64,000 bases of DNA from Candidatus Opimibacter skivensis (lineage in GTDB: Bacteria > Bacteroidota > Bacteroidia > Chitinophagales > Saprospiraceae), in assembly GCA_016722045.1 (NCBI GenBank), contig JADKGY010000006.1:496001-560000 (forward strand), read 5' to 3'. The position numbers were made by a program, and so were the translations under genes. Position 1 is the stretch's first letter. The number at the start of each line of letters is the position of its first letter. The notes under the pieces were generated by a model, which ran no database searches, was not told the DNA's origin, and saw only the letters and a program-made list of their open reading frames with translations. Below, one piece after another: positions 1 through 7,067 of the stretch.

Positions 1-483
1 CGTCATTACAAAGACGGAGATCACATCTGGATCGAGCCATTTCGCGCTCAATCTTTTCCGGTCATCCGTGACCTTGTGGTGGATCGTTCATCATTTGACA
101 GGATCATTCAGTCTGGTGGATTCATATCTGTCAATACAGGCCAGGCTGTCGACGCCAATTCGATCCCAATTGAAAAAGATCAGGCCGGTGAAGCCATGGA
201 TGCTGCATCCTGCATAGGTTGTGGTGCTTGCGTAGCTGCTTGTCCAAATGGTAGTGCGATGTTATTCACTGCTGCAAAAGTTTCACATCTCGCCTTAATG
301 CCTCAGGGCGCCATTGAAAATGAACGCCGTGTCCAGGCCATGGTGGAACAAATGGACAAAGAAGGCTTTGGCAAATGTTCAAATACCTATGCTTGTGAAG
401 CCGAATGTCCAAAGGAAATATCTGTCTTGCATATCGCACGACTGAACAGGTCTTACTTTAAAAGCATGCTCACAAGCAAGTAA
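1..483 (+). CDS. sdhB: Succinate dehydrogenase/fumarate reductase iron-sulfur subunit, C-terminal part
   Basis: The reading frame is open from base 1, so this is the 3' part of a gene that starts outside the window (about 160 residues remain). It contains the C-terminal ferredoxin-like half of the iron-sulfur subunit: a CIGCGACVAACP motif, which supplies Cys ligands and is followed by NGSAML, and later a CSNTYACEAECP motif that supplies the remaining ligands. The subunit passes electrons between the flavoprotein SdhA and the membrane quinone site through 2Fe-2S, 4Fe-4S and 3Fe-4S clusters. The visible half matches the non-classical SdhB of Bacteroidota, which works with a five-helix single SdhC. 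SdhC and SdhA should lie upstream, outside the window. The N-terminal 2Fe-2S domain cannot be seen. Confidence 0.9.
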   Translation, partial: RHYKDGDHIWIEPFRAQSFPVIRDLVVDRSSFDRIIQSGGFISVNTGQAVDANSIPIEKDQAGEAMDAASCIGCGACVAACPNGSAMLFTAAKVSHLALMPQGAIENERRVQAMVEQMDKEGFGKCSNTYACEAECPKEISVLHIARLNRSYFKSMLTSK

Positions 484-540
484 TCGGTATTCGGTAATCA
501 GTATTCAGTATGTCAGTATACAGTAAGCGGTTTTTATTAT

Positions 541-632
541 CGCTATTTGAAGCTTCCTAACTTCAAATCAATATATCTCATCTCCTTCCACTATGAAATC
601 TTCTATAAGCAGGCTGCGCCTGCCTCTCGAAA
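541..632. repeat. REP-like two-hairpin element, family A copy 1
   Basis: Hairpin 1 is ATTTGAAG/CTTCAAAT (545-552 with 561-568). After a spacer comes hairpin 2, GCAGGC-tgc-GCCTGC (609-623). The same two-hairpin layout recurs at 966-1130 and 60752-60840. No protein is encoded. Confidence 0.75.
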
Positions 633-710
633 TCATCCCCAAGTCTTGATTTATAATTATGCAATTCCTTCTCTTCCTGCATCATAGTTCCAAACTAAAC
701 TATCCTCATC

Positions 711-896
711 ATGCGCACTCTTGGCGTTGTCTTACTCGTAGCCGGAATTTTATCTTCCGCCCTTTATTTCCTCCACATGAATTTTATGTTCCTCAACTGG
801 ATCAACACATGGGGACCTGATATGGCCTGGATGATCAGAGGCGGGATTATCGTGCTTGGTATCATCTTCTATTTCCTGGGAAAACGCTCTGACTAA
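711..896 (+). CDS. Small two-helix membrane protein
   Basis: This 61-residue protein has two hydrophobic segments, at about residues 4-22 and 41-57, joined by a short loop rich in Trp and Asn, and it ends in a basic KRSD tail. This fits a small inner-membrane protein. I do not recognise the family beyond the many short uncharacterised membrane proteins of Bacteroidota. It stands alone, between repeat copies on both sides, downstream of the succinate dehydrogenase end. The ATG at 711 lies just after the first hydrophobic stretch could begin, so no other start is needed. No function can be assigned. Confidence 0.6.
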   Translation: MRTLGVVLLVAGILSSALYFLHMNFMFLNWINTWGPDMAWMIRGGIIVLGIIFYFLGKRSD

Positions 897-965
897 GAGT
901 GAGAGAAGTGAGAATCTAAAAGGAATTAACAGTCTGTTTCTTCAAGTTAAAATTAATCTCGAACT

Positions 966-1130
966 GCTATTTGAAGTCTCCTAACTTCAAATCAATATTT
1001 CCCCGCTATTTGAAGTCTCCTAACTTCAAATCAATATTTCCCCGCTATTTGAAGTTTGTAACTTCAAATCAATATTTCGGAACTGTCTCCATCACGAAAT
1101 CTGTTAAAAGCAGGCTGTGCCTGCCATTCG
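966..1130. repeat. REP-like element, family A copy 2, with hairpin 1 triplicated
   Basis: The first hairpin unit (GCTATTTGAAGT...ACTTCAAATC) occurs three times, starting at 966, 1005 and 1044 (period 39). The third unit has a shorter loop. Then comes one GCAGGC-tgt-GCCTGC hairpin (about 1110-1124) followed by CATTCG. This fills most of the 356-base gap before the next gene; nothing else is evident apart from a TACCTTAG near-match to a promoter -7 element around 1215. Confidence 0.75.
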
Positions 1131-1252
1131 TATGACCAGAATTAGAGGATAAGAACTTTCTTAACCATTTCCTATTTCAGCACCTTCCTACTACATCTAC
1201 GAAGAGAACTCTCTACCTTAGCTCACTTAATGTACTCCACTACCATTCCATT

Positions 1253-2662
1253 ATGAATATAAAATTTTGCGGAGCCGCCCGACATGTCACCGGCAGTTGT
1301 CATTTGCTCACACTTGCCAATGGGCATAAAGTCCTACTGGATTGCGGGCTTTTCCAGGGTAGCTATAATGAAGATCTTGTAGCCAACAATGAATTTTTGT
1401 TTGATCCTTCCGAGATCAACTGTGTCATTTTGTCTCACGCCCATATGGACCATTCAGGTCGTCTCCCACTGTTGGTGAAGAGAGGTTTCAAAGGAAATAT
1501 ACATTCGACCCATGCCACCCGAAGTCTATGCGCCATTATGTTGCTGGATGGCGCTTTTATTCAGGAAAAAGATGCCGAATACTACAACCGCAAACACCAA
1601 GGAAGGCAGGGCGATCCAGAATTCAAAATGCAGGAGCCACTCTATACCACCACAGATGTAGATCAGACCATGAACATGTTCATGGGCTATCCTTATGATC
1701 AATGGCAACAAGTCTGTCCAGGTCTCAGAGTGATGTATACGGATGCAGGTCATATCCTGGGCAGTGCCTCTGTTACGCTCGAGATTGACGAAAACGGAAA
1801 GAAAACAATCTTTGGTTTCACTGGTGATATTGGAAGGCCGAACAGACCCATTCTGCGGGATCCGGAACAGATGCCGGCATGTGACTATCTCATCTGCGAA
1901 TCAACTTATGGCGATCGCAAGCATGAATCACTTCCAAATGAAATGGGTCGATTTCTGGAGATCATCAGGCATACTTGTATTGACAAAAAAGGCAAACTGA
2001 TCATCCCTGCCTTTAGTATCGGGCGTACACAGGAGATTGTGTACATGCTCGATCAGGCCAGTAATGCACATCAATTGCCTCCGATCAAAGTCTATGTCGA
2101 TAGTCCTCTTGCTGTCAATGCTACTACAATATTTGGAGCTCACCCGGAATGCTTCGACAATGAACTGAGCAAATACATTCTGAAAGATGACAATCCATTT
2201 GGATTCAACGATCTCATCTATATCCGTGATGTCGAACAATCAAAAGCATTGAATACGAGTAAAGAACCATGCATCATTATTTCAGCCTCAGGTATGATGA
2301 ATGCAGGTCGGGTCAAACATCACCTTGCCAATAATATTGAGGATAATAAAAACACAATATTAATCGTCGGGTATTGCACGCCTGACACACCGGGAGGAAT
2401 CCTTCGAGCCGGAGTTAAAACTATAAAATTGTATGGCCAGGTCAAAACCGTAAGAGCTCAGATTGAAATCATGGATTCATTTTCTGCACATGGCGACCGT
2501 GATGAGATGAAAGATTTTATTCAAAATCAAAAACCAGGTTTGAAAAAATTATTTCTAGTCCACGGCGAATATCCTACACAGCAATCGTGGCGGAATTATC
2601 TGACACAGGATGGATTTAAAAATATTGAAATTCCTGAAAAGGGAAGTGTAGTGGAATTGTGA
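1253..2662 (+). CDS. MBL-fold/beta-CASP RNA-processing exonuclease-like hydrolase
   Basis: The protein has 469 residues and no signal peptide, so it is cytoplasmic. The N-terminal metallo-beta-lactamase fold shows the zinc motif SHAHMDHSG (His62, His64, Asp66, His67). Further metal ligands sit in the DAGHILGSA and TGDIG segments. The central beta-CASP insert and the C-terminal SFSAHGDRDEM and LVHGE motifs belong to the RNA-specificity type (YSH1/CPSF-like) of this superfamily. Family members cleave or trim RNA in a zinc-dependent manner. The exact substrate in Bacteroidota is unknown, and the protein is distinct from RNase J. The gene stands alone after a repeat-filled gap, and heptamer repeats begin at its stop codon. 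Confidence 0.9.
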   Translation: MNIKFCGAARHVTGSCHLLTLANGHKVLLDCGLFQGSYNEDLVANNEFLFDPSEINCVILSHAHMDHSGRLPLLVKRGFKGNIHSTHATRSLCAIMLLDGAFIQEKDAEYYNRKHQGRQGDPEFKMQEPLYTTTDVDQTMNMFMGYPYDQWQQVCPGLRVMYTDAGHILGSASVTLEIDENGKKTIFGFTGDIGRPNRPILRDPEQMPACDYLICESTYGDRKHESLPNEMGRFLEIIRHTCIDKKGKLIIPAFSIGRTQEIVYMLDQASNAHQLPPIKVYVDSPLAVNATTIFGAHPECFDNELSKYILKDDNPFGFNDLIYIRDVEQSKALNTSKEPCIIISASGMMNAGRVKHHLANNIEDNKNTILIVGYCTPDTPGGILRAGVKTIKLYGQVKTVRAQIEIMDSFSAHGDRDEMKDFIQNQKPGLKKLFLVHGEYPTQQSWRNYLTQDGFKNIEIPEKGSVVEL

Positions 2663-2727
2663 GATATGAGATATGAGATATGAGATGTGAGATATGAGAT
2701 GAGATATGAGATGTGAGATGTGAGACA
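2661..2727. repeat. Heptamer tandem repeat GAGATRT
   Basis: About nine units of GAGATAT, GAGATGT or GAGACAT run directly from the stop codon of the nuclease gene. One unit is shortened to five bases. The pattern is non-coding. Confidence 0.85.
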
Positions 2728-2736
2728 TAAAAAACT

Positions 2737-2778
2737 CACTATTCACTATTCACTATTCACTACTCACTACTCACTATC
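2737..2778. repeat. Heptamer tandem repeat CACTATT
   Basis: Six exact-length units (CACTATT x3, CACTACT x2, CACTATC) run through the stop codon of the minus-strand coiled-coil gene and supply its last codons (Val-Ser-Ser-Glu and the stop). Confidence 0.85.
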
Positions 2779-3701
2779 GTCCTCTTCCGCTCCATTTCCA
2801 ATTCCTGAAGCTTGCGTACAATCGTCAACTTCTCCTGATTCAATTGTTCTACAAATCGACCCACTTGTTGTACTGTACCTCTCACGGTGATCAGTGACTT
2901 GCTTACTTTTTGCCGGAGGATCCAGTCGGAGATCAGGTTATTGAAAAATACCTCCGCAAATCGACCGAAATCTTCAAGCTCCATATTGATCTGGAATGGC
3001 CGCTCAGGATAAACATCCCGATATTCATTTCCAAACCTGATGAGCGACTGACGGGATTGATAGGCCATATCCCGCGCATAATCTACTGCCTGATGATTGA
3101 CGATTTTACTTTGATATCCACTGCCCCACATATGCTTGTCGGGAAACTGCGCTTCATTGAGATAATACTCAGTCTTCCGCACTTTATCAAATGCATCATT
3201 TCCTGTGGACAATGCCTGGTTTACTTCCGTTTCAAATTTGTGCAGTTTGTCGACCTGTTCGTGTAGTCCCTGCAATTGAGCAGCTATAGTGGGCTCCAAC
3301 TGCATGATCTCAGCTTCCCGTTGTTTGATTAGGCCCGTGATTTCCTTTTCAACATTACCCAGGTTTTGTTCCTTTTTTGAAAGCAGGTTAAGTTCATATC
3401 GGATGAGATCAACAGATTTATATATTTCATTGTACTTCAATGCAGCGGTGAGATATTCCTGTCTTTCTATTTGTAATCTATCTTCTCTGTCGCCAAGAAA
3501 TTTATGAAACATCGTGGTGAGTCCTTCTTTCTCCAACAACTCCACATCGCGCTGTTCTTTAGCCAAGGTCTGCTCCATCACAGCCAATGCATTCTCTTCT
3601 TCAGTAAGTCTTGACTGAAGCTGAACTGTATAGCTTTGAATTTTTCTTATGGTTTCCGCTTCCTGGATTTTCTCCTTCAGCTTATTCTGAATTTCACTCA
3701 T
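2760..3701 (-). CDS. Coiled-coil protein of unknown function
   Basis: The protein has 313 residues, is rich in Glu, Gln, Leu and Lys, and has no signal peptide or membrane segment. Heptad patterns run from about residue 1 to 160 and again from about 280 to 308, framing a more globular middle with Trp, Tyr and Phe residues (about 185-270). I do not recognise a named family; the layout suggests a cytoplasmic structural or scaffold protein. It lies 9 bases downstream of the lyase gene on the same strand, so the two are probably co-transcribed, although the lyase gives no clue to its role. Its last codons are made of a heptamer repeat, which suggests that the C-terminus was set by repeat growth. 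Confidence 0.65.
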   Translation of the reverse strand: MSEIQNKLKEKIQEAETIRKIQSYTVQLQSRLTEEENALAVMEQTLAKEQRDVELLEKEGLTTMFHKFLGDREDRLQIERQEYLTAALKYNEIYKSVDLIRYELNLLSKKEQNLGNVEKEITGLIKQREAEIMQLEPTIAAQLQGLHEQVDKLHKFETEVNQALSTGNDAFDKVRKTEYYLNEAQFPDKHMWGSGYQSKIVNHQAVDYARDMAYQSRQSLIRFGNEYRDVYPERPFQINMELEDFGRFAEVFFNNLISDWILRQKVSKSLITVRGTVQQVGRFVEQLNQEKLTIVRKLQELEMERKRTIVSSE

Positions 3702-3710
3702 ATCAAAAGG

Positions 3711-5225
3711 CTAAGGCTGAGGCGAAGGAAGGGACCGTAAAAAGTTTTCTGTCATATCAATATCAGACGAAAGCACCCTGTCTCCTGACAATGGAGCAAC
3801 ACGCATTCGATAAGCATTATATTTTTCCTCTAGTTGCGGTGAAGTTTTGAAGGGTCTGCGATATTCAAGTGCCTGGCATGCGATCATCCATTCAATCGCC
3901 AGGATCTTCCAGACATTGTTGACAACTTCATAGAGTTTCATTCCGGCACCTGCAGCCATGCTGACATGATCCTCCTGCCCCGCACTGGTCACAATCGAAT
4001 CCGTCGATGCCGGATGTGAAAGAATTTTATTCCGGTTCACTATTGAGGCGGCTGTGTATTGACAAATCATCATACCTGATTCCACACCGGGATGTTGCGC
4101 CAATGTCGGAGGCAGCCCTCGCTGTCCACCTAAAAGCAAATAAGATCTTCTTTCCGAAATACTACCCAGTTCAGCTAAAGCAATAGCTAAAAAATCAGAG
4201 GTTAATGCCAATGGCTGTGCGTGAAAATTTCCACCGGAAACAATTTTTGTTTCATCCTCGCTATTAAAGACAAGTGGATTGTCTGTCACAGCATTGATTT
4301 CATACCCGGCTATCGTGCGGGCATACTCAATCACATCTCTTGTAGCCCCATGCACCTGAGGCGCGCATCGAAATGAATAAGGATCCTGTAAATGTCCTTT
4401 TTTATTTTTCTGTATTTCACTTCCATCAAGCCATTTGCGTAACGTAGCAGCAGATATGATCTGTCCCGGTTGTCGACGATGTTCATGAATATCTGTATCA
4501 AGTGGAGAAGGATGACAATCGTAAGCATCCATGGACAGCGCTGTACACATCTCCACGACTTCACTTAGTCTCCTTGCATTTTCAATAGCATAAATTAACC
4601 ATGCCAGTGAAAATTGTGTCCCATTGATCAGCGCCAGACCTTCTTTAGCAGCAAGTGTTATAGTATCCATTCCACACGTCTGCAATGCCCGCCCGACACC
4701 CATCTGCTCTCTTTTAAAAACCACTTCACCTTCACCTATCATCGGCAGACAGAGATGAGCCAATGGTGCCAGGTCGCCTGATGCACCCAGTGATCCCATT
4801 GAAGGAACAATCGGAAGGATATTATAATTAAACAGATCGATCAGAAATTGAACAATCTCTTTTCGCACTGCCGAATGTCCTTGTGAAAGGCTTATGATTT
4901 TCAAAAGAAGGGTTAGCCTGACAATGTTGACGGGTGCTACCGGTCCCACCCCACAAGCATGTGATCGCAATAAGTTGGTCTGCAAATCCCGGATCTGATC
5001 CGGAGAGATAGTGATGGAATAGAGCGATCCGAAACCGGTATTAATACCGTAATAGCTTTCACCGGTTTTAGTCAACAATCTTTCAAGTGAATTTCGGTTG
5101 CTCTCAATCCTGTTCCAGATCATATCTGACAGATCGAGTTTGCTGCCTAAAAATGAAATTATATCCTCCACACTCAGGTCTCCGCCCTCAAAAATGTTTT
5201 GATCCATAGAATCAAAAATAATCAA
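3711..5225 (-). CDS. hutH: Aromatic amino acid lyase, histidine ammonia-lyase type
   Basis: The 504-residue cytoplasmic enzyme belongs to the MIO-dependent lyases. The Ala-Ser-Gly triad that cyclises into the MIO cofactor is at 148-150 within GSLGASGDLAPLAH. Tyr59 in YYGINTGFG is the expected catalytic base. The selectivity loop reads LRSHACGVGP with Ser-His at 88-89, as in histidine lyases; tyrosine lyases usually carry His-His and phenylalanine lyases Phe-Leu here. The predicted reaction is histidine to urocanate plus ammonia. No hutU, hutI or hutG is nearby, so a role in making an acyl precursor for a pigment cannot be ruled out. A second in-frame ATG lies at codon 7 (5207). The last codons overlap a GGCTAAGG-type repeat. 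Confidence 0.82.
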   Translation of the reverse strand: MIIFDSMDQNIFEGGDLSVEDIISFLGSKLDLSDMIWNRIESNRNSLERLLTKTGESYYGINTGFGSLYSITISPDQIRDLQTNLLRSHACGVGPVAPVNIVRLTLLLKIISLSQGHSAVRKEIVQFLIDLFNYNILPIVPSMGSLGASGDLAPLAHLCLPMIGEGEVVFKREQMGVGRALQTCGMDTITLAAKEGLALINGTQFSLAWLIYAIENARRLSEVVEMCTALSMDAYDCHPSPLDTDIHEHRRQPGQIISAATLRKWLDGSEIQKNKKGHLQDPYSFRCAPQVHGATRDVIEYARTIAGYEINAVTDNPLVFNSEDETKIVSGGNFHAQPLALTSDFLAIALAELGSISERRSYLLLGGQRGLPPTLAQHPGVESGMMICQYTAASIVNRNKILSHPASTDSIVTSAGQEDHVSMAAGAGMKLYEVVNNVWKILAIEWMIACQALEYRRPFKTSPQLEEKYNAYRMRVAPLSGDRVLSSDIDMTENFLRSLPSPQP

Positions 5226-5473
5226 CTACCCGTGGAGGTGTTAATTTGGTTTATCAAATGGTTAAATGAAGGTTAACGAATTGATTATATGATCTAATAA
5301 AAAATATATTACAGACTAACATTTAATGTATTGATTGAGGATCAATGATCGTTATACCATTTAGCGTGTGAAACTTTTAAATGACTGATGCCGTCTTCAT
5401 GCTAAGGATGAGCCAATAAATGAAGTATTTTTGGCGTCTCTTCAAAGAATGTTTAATCTAATAACTCAATAAG

Positions 5474-5986
5474 ATGTATAAAATCACCTGTTTATTGCTG
5501 TTTCTGTCTGTTACAGCCATTACCCAATTGAGCGCTCAACGTATCGCCATCGTAGATATCACAAGAGTACTTGAAGAGTTACCTGATTATAAGTCTGCCC
5601 AGACCGATCTTGACAAAATCGCAGCGGACTGGCGTCAGGAAATAGCCCTTCAGTATGATCAGATCAAAGCCATGTACAACAAATACCAGGCAGAACAAGT
5701 CCTTCTGACGGAGGATGCGAAAAAGGCCAAGGAAGACGAGATCATGGAGCGTGAAAAATCAGTCAGGGATATGCAGCGTGATAAATTTGGCCCTGAAGGA
5801 GCGTTGTTCAGAAAAAGACAAGACCTTGTACAACCTATCCAGGAACGTGTCTATGCTGCTATTCAGAAATATGCAGAAGATCGCGGATTTGACTTTATTT
5901 TTGATAAAGGCGGCACCGGTGGCCTGATCTTTTCAAATGCTGAATACGATAAGACGGATGATGTCATCCGCTTGCTTTCTAAATAA
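5474..5986 (+). CDS. OmpH/Skp-family periplasmic chaperone (first of two)
   Basis: This 170-residue precursor has a signal peptide (about residues 1-21, ending LSAQ). It then shows the Skp pattern: a short beta strand (RIAIVDITRVLEELPDY), a long charged coiled-coil arm (about residues 45-115) and a return strand (YAEDRGFDFIFDKGG). Skp-like trimers hold unfolded outer-membrane proteins in the periplasm before delivery to the BAM complex. The next gene is a paralogue 52 bases downstream. Tandem OmpH genes are common in Bacteroidota, often next to bamA, which is not seen here. Confidence 0.9.
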   Translation: MYKITCLLLFLSVTAITQLSAQRIAIVDITRVLEELPDYKSAQTDLDKIAADWRQEIALQYDQIKAMYNKYQAEQVLLTEDAKKAKEDEIMEREKSVRDMQRDKFGPEGALFRKRQDLVQPIQERVYAAIQKYAEDRGFDFIFDKGGTGGLIFSNAEYDKTDDVIRLLSK

Positions 5987-5998
5987 CATCCGAATCAT

Positions 5999-6006
5999 TA
6001 CTTTTG
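5999..6006 (+). promoter_or_regulatory. Promoter -7 element for the second OmpH gene
   Basis: TACTTTTG matches the Bacteroidota -7 consensus TAnnTTTG and ends 33 bases before the ATG. A TTG at 5972 is a possible -33 element, with a rather long 24-base spacer. This would let the second chaperone be transcribed independently. Confidence 0.5.
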
Positions 6007-6038
6007 CAAACTTTTTAATTAAACAATTTACAACGTAA

Positions 6039-6557
6039 ATGAAATCAATACTGAAATACACACTTATGCTAGTCCTTGCGGTGACCTTTTGTGTCAGCGC
6101 GGAAGCCCAAAAAATCGGTTATGTCGACTCTGGCAGTTTGCTTGAAATGATGCCGAAGGTTAAAGAAGCTGAATCCAATCTTGAAACACTTGGCAAACAA
6201 CTTCAGGCCAAAGGTCAGAAGATGATGACAGACTATCAGACGAAAGCCCAGGATCTTCAACGCAGGGTACAGGCCGGCGATATCGCTCCTAAAGATCAGG
6301 ATGCTCAGGTAGCCATGCTCAAGGATGACGAAGCTAAAATCCAGCAATTCGATCAGGATATGCAAAAGCAACTATCTGACAAAAGAGAAGCACTGCTGGC
6401 ACCAATTCTTAATGAAGTAAAAACGGCCATACAGACAGTCGCCAAAGAGAATGGATACACTTATATTTTCGATGGTAGTCCTGGTGTAGGTGTTCTGCTC
6501 TATGCTGATGAAACAACCAACATCACTGCTCAGGTAAAAGCAAAACTTGGGATATAA
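6039..6557 (+). CDS. OmpH/Skp-family periplasmic chaperone (second of two)
   Basis: The precursor has 172 residues with a signal peptide ending at SAEAQ (about residue 24). The mature protein begins KIGYVDSGSLLEMMPKV, the family's first strand. A Gln/Lys/Asp-rich coiled-coil arm follows (about residues 45-125), and it closes with ENGYTYIFDGSPGVGVLLYAD. The role is the same as for the upstream paralogue: a trimeric chaperone for outer-membrane proteins. The two copies differ greatly in the arm, so they are old duplicates rather than a recent repeat. A strong intrinsic terminator follows 24 bases after the stop, so this gene ends the transcription unit. Confidence 0.9.
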   Translation: MKSILKYTLMLVLAVTFCVSAEAQKIGYVDSGSLLEMMPKVKEAESNLETLGKQLQAKGQKMMTDYQTKAQDLQRRVQAGDIAPKDQDAQVAMLKDDEAKIQQFDQDMQKQLSDKREALLAPILNEVKTAIQTVAKENGYTYIFDGSPGVGVLLYADETTNITAQVKAKLGI

Positions 6558-6580
6558 TTCCCGGTCAACATAGAATAAAA

Positions 6581-6603
6581 AAATCCCGCTTTAGGCGGGA
6601 TTT
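6581..6603. terminator. Bidirectional intrinsic terminator
   Basis: The stem AAATCCCGC/GCGGGATTT (6581-6589 with 6595-6603) has the loop TTTAG. It is flanked by an A-run on the left and a T-run on the right, so it can stop transcription from both directions between convergent genes. Confidence 0.9.
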
Positions 6604-6622
6604 TTTTTTGGATTTATCCTAC

Positions 6623-6680
6623 TTCATTTTTTTAAGAGTACGGACAGGTCGCGACCTGTCCGTACTCTTAAAAAAATGAA
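6623..6680. repeat. 58-bp perfect palindrome, family D copy 1
   Basis: The arms are 29 bases each, with no loop and no mismatch, centred between 6651 and 6652. The centre contains GGACAGGTCGCGACCTGTCC. The outer 14 bases of each arm differ from those of the second copy at 17361-17420 but are still perfectly mirrored. It lies between convergent genes, right after a separate terminator. Confidence 0.95.
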
Positions 6681-6690
6681 AAGATTTCTT

Positions 6691-6933
6691 TTACTCTTCC
6701 TCCTCTTTATTTTTCTTCTTGACAGTAGCTTTAATTTTTTCTGTAAGCGGATCAGGTGCTTCCAGTTTTTTATCATGCACCTCCTTATTCAAAAAGGCAT
6801 TGATCCGATCGATCTCAAAAGTTGATTCCATCTCTCCGAATGAATTTACTTTGATATCAAAGCCCTTCAGGCTTTCATGAAAAGAAGGCCTGCCGGATTT
6901 AGGTGTTTCTATATTTTTCTTCTTTCTGGGCAT
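6691..6933 (-). CDS. Small charged conserved hypothetical protein
   Basis: The 80-residue protein is very rich in Lys and Glu. It has a basic start (MPRKKKN), a central segment with aromatic and hydrophobic residues (GFDIKVNSFGEMESTFEID) and an acidic or basic tail ending EEEE. It has no signal peptide or membrane helix. Short proteins of this pattern occur widely in Bacteroidota without a known role, and binding to nucleic acid or ribosomes is only a guess. The reading frame is clean and has its own gap on both sides. Its stop lies 10 bases from the palindrome at 6623-6680, and a hairpin repeat lies upstream. Confidence 0.7.
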   Translation of the reverse strand: MPRKKKNIETPKSGRPSFHESLKGFDIKVNSFGEMESTFEIDRINAFLNKEVHDKKLEAPDPLTEKIKATVKKKNKEEEE

Positions 6934-6996
6934 TTTTTATATCGTCTAATTTCTGTTGCAGGAATATTCTCAAATGCAACTAAGTAACACAAAAAT

Positions 6997-7059
6997 GTTG
7001 TTGGAGAAAACTCCAACAACGGTATCACATTTGCCGTTGCAGGAGTTTTCTCCTGCAAC
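6997..7059. repeat. Hairpin repeat family B (two copies)
   Basis: Hairpins GTTGTTGGAG-AAAA-CTCCAACAAC (6997-7020) and GTTGCAGGAG-TTTT-CTCCTGCAAC (7036-7059) face each other around a short spacer. A decayed third relative starts at about 6955 (TGTTGCAGGAATATTCTC). The same family occurs at 37940-38046. The second copy lies 8 bases from the end of gltX and could also act as its terminator. Confidence 0.8.
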
Positions 7060-7067
7060 CATATAGG

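Noticed and set aside
3611..3850. A 79-residue open frame on the plus strand across the coiled-coil and lyase gene junction
   Set aside because: It is antisense to both gene ends, has no recognisable domain, and its middle is made of the GGCTAAGG repeat.
6623..6680. Terminator reading of the palindrome
   Set aside because: A separate terminator precedes it, and the second copy lies between divergent genes; a terminator role cannot explain both.
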